Positions 24,610 to 34,493 of a stretch of 64,000 nucleotides of DNA are shown piece by piece; the first letter of the stretch is position 1; each line of letters opens with the position of its first letter. The stretch covers positions 229,510-293,509 of the forward strand of contig DLST01000007.1 in NCBI GenBank assembly GCA_002500745.1, given 5' to 3'. This stretch comes from Sphingobacterium sp. UBA7855. GTDB taxonomy: Bacteria; Bacteroidota; Bacteroidia; Sphingobacteriales; Sphingobacteriaceae. The translations under genes were made by a program, and so were the position numbers. Under the pieces are notes generated by a model that saw only the letters and a list, made by a program, of their open reading frames with translations, was not told the origin of the DNA and ran no database searches.

Positions 24610-27600
24610 TTATTCGTAGCTTTTAATGTTATCAAATTCTGGTCTATGCTTTTTTTGTCGCGACCACATATAATAAATTGCCGGGATGATGAATAAGGTC
24701 AGAATAAGCGAAAATATGGTGCCTCCGACAATTACTACCCCCATCCCAATTCTGCTGGTCGAAGCAGCGCCGAGCGACATCGCAATTGGCAATGCGCCGA
24801 GCGCAATGGCCAAACTGGTCATTAAGATCGGTCTAAGCCGGGATTCGGCTGCATGTATAATGGCTTCAAATTTTTCCATTCCCTCTTCTCGCATCTGGTT
24901 GGCAAATTCAACAATCAGGATACCATTTTTGGTGACGAGTCCGATCAGCATAATCGTTCCGATCTGACTGAAGATATTCCAGGTCTGATCAAATAACCAT
25001 AAACTGATCAGTGCACCGGCTACAGCCATGGGAACAGTCAGAATGATGATAAAAGGATCAAGGAAGCTTTCAAATTGAGCCGCTAAGATCAAGTAGATTA
25101 GTAATAGAGCCAGACCAAATGCAAATAGGGTATTGGAGCTACTTTCAATAAAATCACGCGATTCACCGCTAAGGTCGGTAGTAAAGCTCTGATCGAGTAC
25201 TTTTTCCTTTATCCGATCCATTGCAGCAATACCGTCGCTCATACTCATACCAGGAGCCAGGCCTGCGGAAACGGTAGCGGACATATAACGGTTGTTGTGA
25301 TAGAGTTGGGGTGGACTACTTTCTTCTTTCACGCTGACAACGTTGTCCAATTGGATAAGCTGCCCCATGTTATTGCGTACATAGATGGAAGAAAGATCCG
25401 TTGGAGTCGCCCGACGGTCATTCTCAACCTGGCCAATAACTTGATATTGTTTTCCGTCGCGCATAAAATAGGCAAATCGTTGACCGCTCAGCAACAATTG
25501 TAAGGATTGCGAAACATCCAGTACAGAGACGCCTAGGCTTAGCGCCTTTAGCCGGTCAATTTCAACATGAAGCTCTGGCTTGTTGAACTTGAGGTTGATA
25601 TCTGTTGTTGAGAACGTGGGATCGTTGTTGACCTCATTCATAAATTGCGGTATTTTTTCCTGAAGTTTTTCAAAATTCTGTGCTTGGATAATATATTGCA
25701 CAGGTAACCCACCTCTACGATTCATGGATATTGTGGGCGACTGTGATACATTGACCCGAACAGCATCGTATTGTTTAGTCCATTTGGTCAATTCCTTCGC
25801 AATATCATCCTGGGATTTCTGGCGCTCACTGGGGTCAACTAACGTCATCCGAATACGTCCAGAATTGACGGACGCTGCTCCGAAGCCAGGTGAAGTGATG
25901 TTGAGACTGATTTTATTTTCCGGAATTGAATCATACACGAGTTTGTCCAGTTCCTGCATATAACGATCCATATATTCGTAGGTAGCACCTTCTGGACCTG
26001 TTACATTGACAGAGATATTACTTCGGTCATCATAAGGTGCAGTTTCTTTTTTAATGGACGAAAAAAGGATTCCAATAACCACAAAACAGATGATTAGGAT
26101 CGGAAAGCTGATCCATTTGAATTTCATGAATTTGTCAAGGGCATTAGCATACCCCTTGTTCATCTTGACAAACATGGGTTCGGTCCAATTATAAAATTTT
26201 GTTTTTTTGTGTCCACCACCTTTGATAAGATAGGCATTGAGCATAGGGGTGAGCGTCAGGGAAACAAACGCAGAAACTAATACGGCCGAAGCGATAACGA
26301 CTCCAAATTCGCGGAACAACCGACCCACAAAGCCTTCAAGAAATATAACAGGTAAGAATACCGCTGCAAGTGTGATTGAAATCGAGATAACGGCAAAGAA
26401 GATTTCCTTTGAGCCCTTCAAAGCAGCTTCTATGGGAGACATACCTTCTTCCACTTTCTTAAAAATATTTTCCGTCACTACAATCCCATCGTCGACGACA
26501 AGACCTGTCGCGAGTACAATCGCAAGCAGAGTAAGCACATTAATCGAAAATCCGAACATGTACATAATAAAAAATGTTGCAATCAATGAGACGGGAATAT
26601 CCAGAAGAGGCCGTAATGCGATACCCCAGTCGCGGAAGAAAAAGTAAATAATTAAGGTGACCAAGATAATTGAAATCAGCAGTGTCTCGGCGACTTCCTC
26701 AACAGATTTTTTAATAAATGTAGTGTTGTCAGAAGCTATGTTAAGGATAATATCTTGGGGTAGATCTTCCTTGATCTGATCGAGCATTTTATAAAAATTA
26801 TTGGCAATATCGAGGTAGTTTGTGCCGGGTTGAGGAATAATTGCTATACCAACCAATTGCTTCCCATTGCTGACCATTTTTGTTTCCAGATTTTCGGCAT
26901 CTATTTCTGCCCGGCCAATGTCGATGAATTTGACAATACGGCTGCTATCGGCTTTCAGAACGATAGCATTAAACTGTTCGGGTGTAGAAAGGTTTCCTAC
27001 GGTTTTTACAGTGAGCTCCGTGGTATTTCCAACAATTTTTCCAGAAGGCAATTCAACGTTTTGATTATTCAGTGCCGTGCGGATATCAGAAGCGGTGATA
27101 CCATAAGCAGCCATACGGTCGGGGTTGAGCCATAAGCGCATCGCGTAGCGCTTCTGACCGTAAATTTGGGTACTGCTGACATCTGGAATTGTCTGTAGTC
27201 TTTCTGAGATCACATTTTCGGCGTAGTCGCTCAGCGAAAGTTTATCGCGCGTTTCACTTTGCAGCGTCAACGTGATAATAGGATCGGAGTCGGCATCGGC
27301 TTTGGAAACCACTGGCGGAGCATCGATATCCTGAGGCAAGCTTCGGATGGCCTGAGATACCTTATCACGGACATCATTTGCCGCTTCTTCAAGATTTTTC
27401 TGCAGACCAAACTCGATGGTGATGTTACTGGACCCCTGGTTACTGGAGGATGATATATTCCGGATGCCATCAATGGAGTTGATGGCTTTTTCCAGCGGTT
27501 CGGTAATCTGAGATTCAATGATATCTGGATTTGCACCCGCATAGTTTGTTCTAACAGAAACAATAGCCGGGTCAATGGAGGGGTATTCGCGGACGCCCAA

Positions 27601-27693
27601 AAAGCTAAAACCAATGTAGCCAAACAATATAATGGTTATATTGACGACAATAGTTAAAACCGGGCGTTTAATAAAGATAGCAGATAAATTCAT
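24610..27693 (-). CDS. RND-family multidrug efflux permease (HAE1 type)
   Basis: 1027 residues, full length. Twelve membrane segments in two halves separated by large periplasmic loops. Proton-relay residues are kept: GLVVDDGIVVTENI (the Asp pair in TM4) and GLVTKNGILIVEFANQ (Lys in TM10). It exports hydrophobic drugs or lipids by proton antiport. Genes for adaptor (27700) and TolC channel (23301) flank it with six- and seven-base gaps, so the whole tripartite pump is one operon. Substrate cannot be predicted. Confidence 0.96.
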   Translation of the reverse strand: MNLSAIFIKRPVLTIVVNITIILFGYIGFSFLGVREYPSIDPAIVSVRTNYAGANPDIIESQITEPLEKAINSIDGIRNISSSSNQGSSNITIEFGLQKNLEEAANDVRDKVSQAIRSLPQDIDAPPVVSKADADSDPIITLTLQSETRDKLSLSDYAENVISERLQTIPDVSSTQIYGQKRYAMRLWLNPDRMAAYGITASDIRTALNNQNVELPSGKIVGNTTELTVKTVGNLSTPEQFNAIVLKADSSRIVKFIDIGRAEIDAENLETKMVSNGKQLVGIAIIPQPGTNYLDIANNFYKMLDQIKEDLPQDIILNIASDNTTFIKKSVEEVAETLLISIILVTLIIYFFFRDWGIALRPLLDIPVSLIATFFIMYMFGFSINVLTLLAIVLATGLVVDDGIVVTENIFKKVEEGMSPIEAALKGSKEIFFAVISISITLAAVFLPVIFLEGFVGRLFREFGVVIASAVLVSAFVSLTLTPMLNAYLIKGGGHKKTKFYNWTEPMFVKMNKGYANALDKFMKFKWISFPILIICFVVIGILFSSIKKETAPYDDRSNISVNVTGPEGATYEYMDRYMQELDKLVYDSIPENKISLNITSPGFGAASVNSGRIRMTLVDPSERQKSQDDIAKELTKWTKQYDAVRVNVSQSPTISMNRRGGLPVQYIIQAQNFEKLQEKIPQFMNEVNNDPTFSTTDINLKFNKPELHVEIDRLKALSLGVSVLDVSQSLQLLLSGQRFAYFMRDGKQYQVIGQVENDRRATPTDLSSIYVRNNMGQLIQLDNVVSVKEESSPPQLYHNNRYMSATVSAGLAPGMSMSDGIAAMDRIKEKVLDQSFTTDLSGESRDFIESSSNTLFAFGLALLLIYLILAAQFESFLDPFIIILTVPMAVAGALISLWLFDQTWNIFSQIGTIMLIGLVTKNGILIVEFANQMREEGMEKFEAIIHAAESRLRPILMTSLAIALGALPIAMSLGAASTSRIGMGVVIVGGTIFSLILTLFIIPAIYYMWSRQKKHRPEFDNIKSYE

Positions 27694-27699
27694 GCTCAG

Positions 27700-28761
27700 T
27701 TAGTTAGCTAGTGATACCTTAACTTTTGATCCATCCTTTAACGACAGGACACCTGTAGTTAAAATGGTGTCACCGGCACTGATCCCAGATAAAATGACAA
27801 TATCTTTGTCTGTACGTGCACCCGTTTCAACCTTCACTTCTTTGGCTAGGCCATGCTGTACTATAAACACTTTTTTTCCGTCCTGAACAGGTACGATGGC
27901 TTCTGTTGGGATGGATATCGCATCGTTTTCTACCTCGATTGGAACGCTCACGTTAACAAATGATCCTACTTTCAATTTTCCCTGCTCGTTGTTTGCGCGG
28001 GCTCTGACTGTAAGTGTCCTGGTGTTAAGTGATACTTGAGGTTCTACAGCGTAGATAGTTGCTTTCATGACGGTTGGGTCATTGGCGACACTAAACTCGA
28101 TCGGCATATTTACTTTAACGATACTGCTGTATTTTTCGGGGACTGCGAAGGTGATTTTTACCAAGTTGTCCTTGACCAGATTTGTGATCAGCGTGGTGGG
28201 CGAGACAATGGCTCCTACAGAGATATTCCGTAATCCAATCATTCCGCTAAATGGCGCCCTTATGGTAGTCTTTGATATTTGTGCCTGGATCAACTGAATC
28301 TGTGCGGCAGAAGTTTTTAAGGCCGCACTGGCAATATCAAATTCCTCTTGACTGATAGCGCCTTTTTGCAACAGCAATTTGGCTCGACGTTCATTTTCTG
28401 CATTGAGCTGATTGGTCGTTTGGGATTGTCTTAATTGTGCCTGCAGTTCTATATCATCAATCTTGATCAAAGGTTCACCCTGCCTGACACGCTGCCCTTC
28501 TGCAAAATATATTTTGGTGATTCGACCATTGACTTCACTTCTGACCTCGACCTGCTCTTCTGCGTCAATGCTTCCCGAAAGATTGATCGATCTATCGGCG
28601 ACAGAAGATTTGGCAATGATCGCCTGTGCCGGCACTGGAACATCTTTTTTCTCCCTCGGCTTATCGGTTCCCTCTTTGTCTTTTTTAGCAGTAACCAGAA
28701 AGTATCCACCTCCAAAAACAGCGCAGGCCAAAAGAAGGTAAATGATCGATTTTTTATTCAT
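27700..28761 (-). CDS. RND efflux periplasmic adaptor (membrane fusion protein)
   Basis: 353 residues. N-terminal membrane anchor (IIYLLLACAVFGGGYFLV), then lipoyl half-motifs (GSIDAEEQVEVRSEVNGRI and ISKTTIRAPFSGMIGLRNI), a short helical hairpin between them and a beta-barrel domain (NLVKITFAVPEKY), the usual order for MFP adaptors. It links the RND pump to TolC. First gene of the operon; the upstream region of 184 bases shows only a weak -7-like TATATTTA. Confidence 0.95.
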   Translation of the reverse strand: MNKKSIIYLLLACAVFGGGYFLVTAKKDKEGTDKPREKKDVPVPAQAIIAKSSVADRSINLSGSIDAEEQVEVRSEVNGRITKIYFAEGQRVRQGEPLIKIDDIELQAQLRQSQTTNQLNAENERRAKLLLQKGAISQEEFDIASAALKTSAAQIQLIQAQISKTTIRAPFSGMIGLRNISVGAIVSPTTLITNLVKDNLVKITFAVPEKYSSIVKVNMPIEFSVANDPTVMKATIYAVEPQVSLNTRTLTVRARANNEQGKLKVGSFVNVSVPIEVENDAISIPTEAIVPVQDGKKVFIVQHGLAKEVKVETGARTDKDIVILSGISAGDTILTTGVLSLKDGSKVKVSLAN

Positions 28762-28910
28762 ATGGTATAGTATCTTGTGTACTTTTTATATTTAACTGGT
28801 AAATATAGGTTTATTATAATGTGGTTACGGGTTGTCAAAAGGATTTTACAATATATACAAAACTGTAGCAAGATCATGCACAGTGTTTTTGCTGGGAGCG
28901 AAGGGAGAAA

Positions 28911-28938
28911 AAAAAGCTAGAAATTCATTTCTAGCTTT
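28911..28938 (-). terminator. Rho-independent terminator of the bTHX gene
   Basis: 12-bp perfect stem AAAGCTAGAAAT / ATTTCTAGCTTT; on the minus strand it is followed by a T run (the A run at 28909-28915 on plus). Lies just past the bTHX stop codon. Confidence 0.85.
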
Positions 28939-28945
28939 GCGTTTA

Positions 28946-29098
28946 CTATTTTTTTGATTTTGTCTTTTGTTCCACTTCTTTTGGAGCCTCATCGTTTAAT
29001 TTCGGCTTGATTGCAGCTCTGGACAAATGCGGTCTTCTTTTTCCAAAAGAACCATTCGATATTTTTCCTCTTCTGGTTTTGATGTCACCTTTTCCCAT
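28946..29098 (-). CDS. 30S ribosomal protein bTHX
   Basis: 50 residues. The N-terminus MGKGDIKTRRGKISNGSFGKRRP is the bTHX signature (small basic peptide bound in the head of the 30S subunit, known from Thermus and widespread in Bacteroidota); its C-terminal extension is Lys/Glu-rich. Easily missed because of its length. Supported by its own terminator directly downstream and by an isolated position between two minus-strand genes. Confidence 0.88.
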   Translation of the reverse strand: MGKGDIKTRRGKISNGSFGKRRPHLSRAAIKPKLNDEAPKEVEQKTKSKK

Positions 29099-29178
29099 AG
29101 TGTAAAATATTTTGGTTTTTAAAATTATATATAACCTAAATATAGTGATTTGTTTTTAAAGAGTCAACTGTTTTGTCT

Positions 29179-29781
29179 TCAAATAATGGGAAAAATACGT
29201 TTTTGGACATCAATTTTGAAGTTTTGGGTAATGGTATCAAAAAACAAATTGTTGATTGGTTTGTTTTCGGCAACCAAGTAGGGAATTTCCAATATGTTAT
29301 TTTTTAATTTAATACGGTAATAGCCATATAACAACCCTCTGGTCGTCTGAATCGATTCAATTTTCTGCACGGCTTCAATATCCTTTAAAAGGTTAAAGCT
29401 ATAATTTTCTCCTTTTAATTGTTCAATAAATACTTCATCAGTTTTGGCATTATACCATACTTGCAGGCTCTTTACCTTATTAAAATGGTTGTTGAACAAA
29501 AAAAGATAGCCTATAAGAAAGAATGCAATGGGAAGGAGGAAGAGGATAATTTTTATCTTCACAAACAGCAATACGGTAATCAGAATCAGGATGACACCCA
29601 TGATGACATTGGAAATGGTTTTTTTTAGATTTGCCTGGATGACTTCGGAGGAAGCCTCAATCAATTGAAAACCTGATTTTAAATCTTTGGATCCACCAGC
29701 AGCAAACCCAAAAAGATTAAATTTTTTGCGTATCATCAGATAAGCAATAAGGATAAAAAGTCCAATGATCAGGAACCGCAT
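29179..29781 (-). CDS. Membrane protein of unknown function
   Basis: 200 residues. One hydrophobic segment at the very N-terminus (FLIIGLFILIAYLMI) and two close ones at residues ~60-95 (NVIMGVILILITVLLFVKIKIILFLLPIAFFLIG region). The C-terminal ~95 residues are soluble and look like beta-strands with KSLQVWYNAKTDEVFI. I do not recognise the family. It is nine bases downstream of panB on the same strand and is probably co-transcribed with it, without a known functional tie to pantothenate synthesis. Confidence 0.7.
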   Translation of the reverse strand: MRFLIIGLFILIAYLMIRKKFNLFGFAAGGSKDLKSGFQLIEASSEVIQANLKKTISNVIMGVILILITVLLFVKIKIILFLLPIAFFLIGYLFLFNNHFNKVKSLQVWYNAKTDEVFIEQLKGENYSFNLLKDIEAVQKIESIQTTRGLLYGYYRIKLKNNILEIPYLVAENKPINNLFFDTITQNFKIDVQKRIFPII

Positions 29782-29790
29782 ATTGTATAC

Positions 29791-30606
29791 CTAGTATTGT
29801 TCATCTTCGTTTGGGTATTTTACTGCTTTCACTTCAGCCACATAATTGCTTACTGCAGTGGTAATTTGCTCATGCAAGTTAGCAAAATGACGCATAAATT
29901 TAGGTTTAAAATCTGCATTCATGCCCAGCATATCGTTAATGACAAGTACCTGACCATCGCAATCCGGTCCAGCACCGATACCTACCGTAGGAATTGTCAA
30001 TGTTTCGGTCACTGCCTTGGCCAATTTTGCAGGTATCTTTTCCAACACAATTGCAAAACAGCCGGCGTCCTGTAAAGCAAGCGCATCCTCGATGAGTTTA
30101 GCTGCCTCTTGTTCTTCCTTGGCACGGACACCAAAATTACCAAATTTGTTGATAGATTGAGGAGTAAGGCCCAGGTGACCACATACGGGAATACCGCCGG
30201 CAATGATTTTTTTGATGTTTTCTATGATTTCAAGACCACCTTCCAATTTCAGAGCATGTGCGCCCGATTCCTTCATCATACGGACGGCTGCGTTGTAGGC
30301 CTCATTGGCAGATCCCTGATAAGAACCAAAGGGCAAGTCTGCCAGCACCATGGCGCGCTGCGTTCCCCTTGCAACTGACGCCGCATGGTATATCATATGA
30401 TCAAGGGTAATAGGCAAGGTGGTTTCATATCCAGCAAATACGTTGGCGGCAGAATCTCCAATCAAAATAACATCAACACCCGCCTGATCAACCATTTTAG
30501 CCATGGAATAATCATAGCTGGTCAGCATAGATATCTTTTCCTGACGATCTTTCATGGCTTGTAGCATGGCGGTGCTTACGCGTTTCATTTCTTTGTTTAC
30601 AGACAT
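29791..30606 (-). CDS. panB: 3-methyl-2-oxobutanoate hydroxymethyltransferase
   Basis: 271 residues from the ATG at 30606. First committed step of pantothenate (coenzyme A) synthesis: adds a hydroxymethyl group from methylene-tetrahydrofolate to alpha-ketoisovalerate. PanB motifs: SYDYSMAKMVDQAGVDVILIGDSAANV, LPFGSYQ, ALKLEGG, GHLGLTPQS and IGAGPDCDGQVLVI (given as landmarks). A longer frame to 30651 exists, but the promoter box at 30627-30634 lies inside it, so the shorter start is chosen; its length also fits the family. Confidence 0.96.
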   Translation of the reverse strand: MSVNKEMKRVSTAMLQAMKDRQEKISMLTSYDYSMAKMVDQAGVDVILIGDSAANVFAGYETTLPITLDHMIYHAASVARGTQRAMVLADLPFGSYQGSANEAYNAAVRMMKESGAHALKLEGGLEIIENIKKIIAGGIPVCGHLGLTPQSINKFGNFGVRAKEEQEAAKLIEDALALQDAGCFAIVLEKIPAKLAKAVTETLTIPTVGIGAGPDCDGQVLVINDMLGMNADFKPKFMRHFANLHEQITTAVSNYVAEVKAVKYPNEDEQY

Positions 30607-30626
30607 CTTAACTTTTATTTTGTGTC

Positions 30627-30658
30627 CAAAAGTAAGCTTTTTATCATACATTGACCAA
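30627..30658 (-). promoter_or_regulatory. Probable promoter of panB
   Basis: Minus-strand TACTTTTG (-7 box, plus bases 30627-30634) preceded by TTG 21 bases upstream (plus 30656-30658). Transcript would start ~17 bases before the panB ATG. Confidence 0.65.
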
Positions 30659-30678
30659 TATTCTGCCTGGTGTTTTGT

Positions 30679-30686
30679 ATTTTTGC
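30679..30686 (+). promoter_or_regulatory. -7 box abutting the RluA-family gene
   Basis: TATTTTTG lies three bases before the ATG at 30690, so a transcript from it would be leaderless or nearly so. No good -33 match at 19-21 bases. Confidence 0.5.
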
Positions 30687-30689
30687 CAA

Positions 30690-31433
30690 ATGATACAAAA
30701 TGAGAATCGTCTATTTAAATTTCCTAAATTTTCAGAATTAATCATTCATGAGGATGAAAATTTGATTGTTATCAATAAGCCACCGTTTGTAGCTTCTTTG
30801 GATGAGCGTGAGGGCGGAGAGGTGAATATCCTTCGATTGGCGAAAAAATACCATCCGGATGCACAGGTGTGCCACCGTTTGGATAAAGAGACTTCGGGTA
30901 TTTTATTAATTGCCAAAAACCCCGAAACGTATCGTTCAATTTCTATCGCATTTGAAAAAAGAAGAGTGAATAAGACTTACCATGCGATCATAGGCGGTAC
31001 GCACACTTTTCAGAATTTGCTGGTTGATTTACCGATCTTGAATCAGGGCAATAAAAATGTATCGATTGACCGTGCCAATGGCAAAGCAGCGGAAACCATA
31101 TTCAATTCGATCAAATATTACAAGAATTATACATTAGTGGAATGTAAACCCATTACTGGACGGATGCACCAAATCCGTATTCACCTAGCGACACAACACG
31201 CAGCAATTGTTGGCGACGATATGTATCGCGGTAAACCGGTCTATTTATCCCAAATTAAGAAGCGTGGGTATACCTTGTCGAAACACGAGGAAGAACAGCC
31301 TATCATGAAGCGTTTTGCGCTACATGCCAAACATATCGAATTCGAACTGAATGGCGTTAAGTTGGTTTTCGATGCGCCCTATCCAAAGGATTTTGCGACC
31401 TTATTAAAGCTGTTAGATAAGTTTGATTCATAA
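30690..31433 (+). CDS. RluA-family pseudouridine synthase
   Basis: 247 residues. Catalytic motif HRLDKETSGILLIAK with the nucleophilic Asp65; GRMHQIRIHLA is the second conserved block. No N-terminal S4 domain, so a short RluA/RluC-like enzyme that isomerises uridine in rRNA or tRNA; which site is unknown. The ATG at 30690 is preferred over a TTG at 30651 because the latter lies upstream of the -7 box. It begins a run of co-directional genes (TlpA-like, pyrF). Confidence 0.92.
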   Translation: MIQNENRLFKFPKFSELIIHEDENLIVINKPPFVASLDEREGGEVNILRLAKKYHPDAQVCHRLDKETSGILLIAKNPETYRSISIAFEKRRVNKTYHAIIGGTHTFQNLLVDLPILNQGNKNVSIDRANGKAAETIFNSIKYYKNYTLVECKPITGRMHQIRIHLATQHAAIVGDDMYRGKPVYLSQIKKRGYTLSKHEEEQPIMKRFALHAKHIEFELNGVKLVFDAPYPKDFATLLKLLDKFDS

Positions 31434-31448
31434 ATAGGCCATTTACAG

Positions 31449-32039
31449 ATGAACCCGAAGACAAAGAAAATAGTCGGAAACGTTGTATTTGTACTGGTTA
31501 TTGGTTTGCTGATTTGGCCAACAAGTAGAAGTTATTTTCAGCAAGCCCTAATGAAAATAGGCTTTTTTAAACTAAAGTTAGAAGTTACGCCGGACGCTAA
31601 AAAATCTTTTGCGACTTCGCCCAAGTTAGGCACTGAGGTATCTTTTATAAACCAGCAAGGCATGCCCGTAAAGGTGGCTGATCTGAGAGGAAAGGTGATT
31701 TTTATCAATTTTTGGGCAACTTGGTGTGCCCCTTGTCGGGCCGAAATGCCTTCGATAAATAAACTTTATAATACGTATAAGGATAGCGCCCATGTTGTGT
31801 TTTTGATTGTTGAGGTAGAGGGTGATAGAGCGAAGGCCGAAGCGTTCATTAAGGCAGAGGGATTGAACTTACCGCTAAGCTTTCCGAACAGTGATATTCC
31901 AAAGGAGTGGCTTTCTGGGCCTATTCCAACAACACTCATATTGGATAAGGAAGGAAATCTTGCCGCAAGACATGAAGGGCTGGCTGACTATTCCACTCCA
32001 GAGGTGACCAAATTTATTCAAGATTTAATCAATAAATAA
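31449..32039 (+). CDS. TlpA-family thiol-disulfide oxidoreductase, membrane-anchored
   Basis: 196 residues. One N-terminal membrane segment (residues ~9-24), then a periplasmic thioredoxin fold with FINFWATWCAPCRAEMPS, active-site Cys93 and Cys96, and the cis-Pro in GPIPTTLILD. Such proteins reduce disulfides for cytochrome c maturation or protect envelope thiols. The client is unknown; no cytochrome c genes lie near. It is 15 bases after the pseudouridine synthase gene. Confidence 0.92.
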   Translation: MNPKTKKIVGNVVFVLVIGLLIWPTSRSYFQQALMKIGFFKLKLEVTPDAKKSFATSPKLGTEVSFINQQGMPVKVADLRGKVIFINFWATWCAPCRAEMPSINKLYNTYKDSAHVVFLIVEVEGDRAKAEAFIKAEGLNLPLSFPNSDIPKEWLSGPIPTTLILDKEGNLAARHEGLADYSTPEVTKFIQDLINK

Positions 32040-32063
32040 TTTTTTAAGATCTCTAAAATAAGC

Positions 32064-32900
32064 ATGACAAGAGCAGAACTTATTCATCAAATAAAAGCGA
32101 AACGCTCATTTCTATGTGTCGGACTGGACACTGACCTAGCCAAAATACCTGACCATCTTTTAGACGATGAGGATCCGATCTATAGCTTTAACAAAGCTAT
32201 AATAGAAGCAACAGCTGATCTATGTGTAGCCTACAAACCGAATATAGCATTTTATGAATGTTATGGAATAAAAGGCTGGCAATCGCTTCAAAGAACCTGG
32301 GCTGCCTTACCAAAGGACTGTTTTAGTATTGCTGACGCAAAAAGAGGGGATATCGGTAATACATCCGGACGTTACGCGATGGCATTTTTTGATGAAAAGG
32401 CTTCTGGTCTCGGATTCGATAGTATCACCATTGCACCTTATATGGGCAAGGACTCGGTAACGCCGTTTTTGGATTTTAAAGACAAATGGGCTATCGTGCT
32501 AGCGCTAACATCAAATGCGGGTAGCTTAGACTTTCAGAATTTTGAGAATAAAGAGGGGCTGCAGTTGTTCGAACAGGTGATCGACAAAGTCAATACCTGG
32601 GGCACGCCAGAAAATCTTATGTATGTGGTCGGGGCAACCCGGGGAGAAGGATTTATCAAAATTAGGGAGCATGCGCCAGATCATTTTTTATTGGTTCCGG
32701 GCGTGGGTGCTCAGGGGGGCTCGCTCGAAGATGTATGTAAATTTGGTATGAACAAAGATTGTGGACTTTTGGTCAACAGCACAAGGGGCATTATCTATGC
32801 TTCAAAAGGGACTGATTTCGCTGAAAGAGCGCGGCAGGAAGCTTTAATTCTTCAAAAAGAAATGGAAATAGAACTGGTAAAAGCGGGTATTATTTCCTGA
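32064..32900 (+). CDS. pyrF: Orotidine-5'-phosphate decarboxylase
   Basis: 278 residues, the longer type-2 OMP decarboxylase found in Bacteroidota. Last step of UMP synthesis. The active-site loop is [15 protein letters not shown] with Lys93; phosphate-binding residues lie in [13 protein letters not shown] and STRGIIYAS. The gene begins 24 bases after the TlpA-like gene; guaA follows after 42 bases with its own -7 box. Confidence 0.96.
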   Translation: MTRAELIHQIKAKRSFLCVGLDTDLAKIPDHLLDDEDPIYSFNKAIIEATADLCVAYKPNIAFYECYGIKGWQSLQRTWAALPKDCFSIADAKRGDIGNTSGRYAMAFFDEKASGLGFDSITIAPYMGKDSVTPFLDFKDKWAIVLALTSNAGSLDFQNFENKEGLQLFEQVIDKVNTWGTPENLMYVVGATRGEGFIKIREHAPDHFLLVPGVGAQGGSLEDVCKFGMNKDCGLLVNSTRGIIYASKGTDFAERARQEALILQKEMEIELVKAGIIS

Positions 32901-32930
32901 TTTGACATTTAATAATTCATTCGTAATACT

Positions 32931-32938
32931 TACCTTTG
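32931..32938 (+). promoter_or_regulatory. -7 box abutting guaA
   Basis: TACCTTTG ends four bases before the guaA ATG, predicting an almost leaderless transcript. TTTG at 32901-32904 is 26 bases upstream, longer than the usual 19-21. Confidence 0.55.
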
Positions 32939-32942
32939 CAGC

Positions 32943-34493
32943 ATGCCAGAAAAAATTATAATTCTAGACTTCGGGTCTCAATACACACAGTTGATCGCAA
33001 GACGTGTCAGAGAGCTAAATGTGTATTGTGAGATACACCCGTTCAATAAATTGCCAGATTTTGACGACACCGTAAGAGGTGTTATCTTTTCGGGAAGTCC
33101 TTATTCTGTTAGACAAGAAGATGCGCCACAAATAGATTTTGTCGCTATTCAGGATCGTTTCCCACTTTTAGGCGTATGTTACGGAGCGCAATACATTGCT
33201 CAAAAATCCGGCGGTGAGGTGTTACCTTCTGAAATTCGTGAATATGGTCGTGCAAATCTGCAGTTTGTCAATAGTGAGAATGAATTATTGGCAGGCGTAC
33301 CCACGCAATCGCAGGTATGGATGTCTCATGGCGATACGATTAAAGAAGTACCTGCACATTTTGAAATTATAGCGAGTACAGATAAAGTGCGCGTAGCAGC
33401 GTATCAAGTAAAAGGTACCCGCACATACGGTATACAATTTCATCCCGAAGTAACGCATAGTACAGACGGTGCTATCGTATTGAAAAACTTTGTTGTCAAT
33501 ATTTGTGGTTGTGCACAGGAATGGACACCAGATGCTTTTGTCGATACAACGGTATCTTCTTTGAAAGAGCAACTAGGTGATGATCATGTTATTATGGCTT
33601 TGTCTGGTGGGGTAGATTCGACAGTTGCTGCGGTGTTATTACACCATGCAATCGGAAAGAAACTCCATTGTATTTTTGTAGATCATGGTTTGCTTCGTAA
33701 GGATGAATATGAGCAAGTATTGGATTCTTACAAAAATATGGGCTTAAATATTAAAGGAATCAATGCAAAAGATTTGTTTTATGGTAGATTAGCTGGAGTT
33801 TCCGAGCCAGAAGAAAAACGCAAGATCATTGGTAATTCGTTTATTGATGTCTTCGATGAAGCTGCAAAAGAGATCCAAAAGGAATTGCCTGAAGGCATTG
33901 AAGCGAAGTGGTTAGGGCAAGGAACAATTTACCCTGATATCATCGAATCAGTTTCAGTGAAAGGGCCTTCGGCGACTATCAAATCACACCATAACGTTGG
34001 AGGCTTACCTGATTTCATGAAGCTGAAAGTTGTGGAACCACTTAAGACTTTGTTTAAAGATGAAGTCAGAAGAGTAGGGAAAGCGCTGGAAGTTGATCCG
34101 TCAATTTTAGGTAGACATCCATTTCCTGGGCCGGGTTTGGCAATTCGTATTTTGGGTGATATTACACCCGAGCGTGTACGTATTGTGCAAGAGGCTGATG
34201 CGATCTTCATCAATAATCTGAAAGAATCCGGTTGGTATGATAAAGTATGGCAGGCAGGCACAATTTTCTTACCTGTGCGTTCAGTAGGCGTTATGGGTGA
34301 TGAGCGCACTTACGAGCACGTCGTTAGCTTGCGTGCGGTCGGTTCGCTAGATGGAATGACTGCGGATTGGATACATTTACCATATGATCTGTTGGCAAAG
34401 ATTTCAAATGAAATTATCAACCATGTGAAAGGAATAAACAGAGTTGTGTATGATATCAGTTCAAAACCACCCGCTACAATTGAGTGGGAATAA
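32943..34493 (+). CDS. guaA: GMP synthase (glutamine-hydrolysing)
   Basis: 516 residues. Class I glutamine amidotransferase domain with Cys79 (GVCYGAQ), His167 and Glu169 (FHPEVTHS); ATP-pyrophosphatase domain with the P-loop SGGVDS at 221-226; C-terminal dimerisation domain ending [12 protein letters not shown]. It converts XMP to GMP. The last 44 bases overlap the start of the next gene. Confidence 0.98.
   Translation: MPEKIIILDFGSQYTQLIARRVRELNVYCEIHPFNKLPDFDDTVRGVIFSGSPYSVRQEDAPQIDFVAIQDRFPLLGVCYGAQYIAQKSGGEVLPSEIREYGRANLQFVNSENELLAGVPTQSQVWMSHGDTIKEVPAHFEIIASTDKVRVAAYQVKGTRTYGIQFHPEVTHSTDGAIVLKNFVVNICGCAQEWTPDAFVDTTVSSLKEQLGDDHVIMALSGGVDSTVAAVLLHHAIGKKLHCIFVDHGLLRKDEYEQVLDSYKNMGLNIKGINAKDLFYGRLAGVSEPEEKRKIIGNSFIDVFDEAAKEIQKELPEGIEAKWLGQGTIYPDIIESVSVKGPSATIKSHHNVGGLPDFMKLKVVEPLKTLFKDEVRRVGKALEVDPSILGRHPFPGPGLAIRILGDITPERVRIVQEADAIFINNLKESGWYDKVWQAGTIFLPVRSVGVMGDERTYEHVVSLRAVGSLDGMTADWIHLPYDLLAKISNEIINHVKGINRVVYDISSKPPATIEWE

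Noticed and set aside
30607..30651. Longer panB start
   Set aside because: The -7 box of the probable panB promoter lies inside this extension, and the shorter form matches family length.
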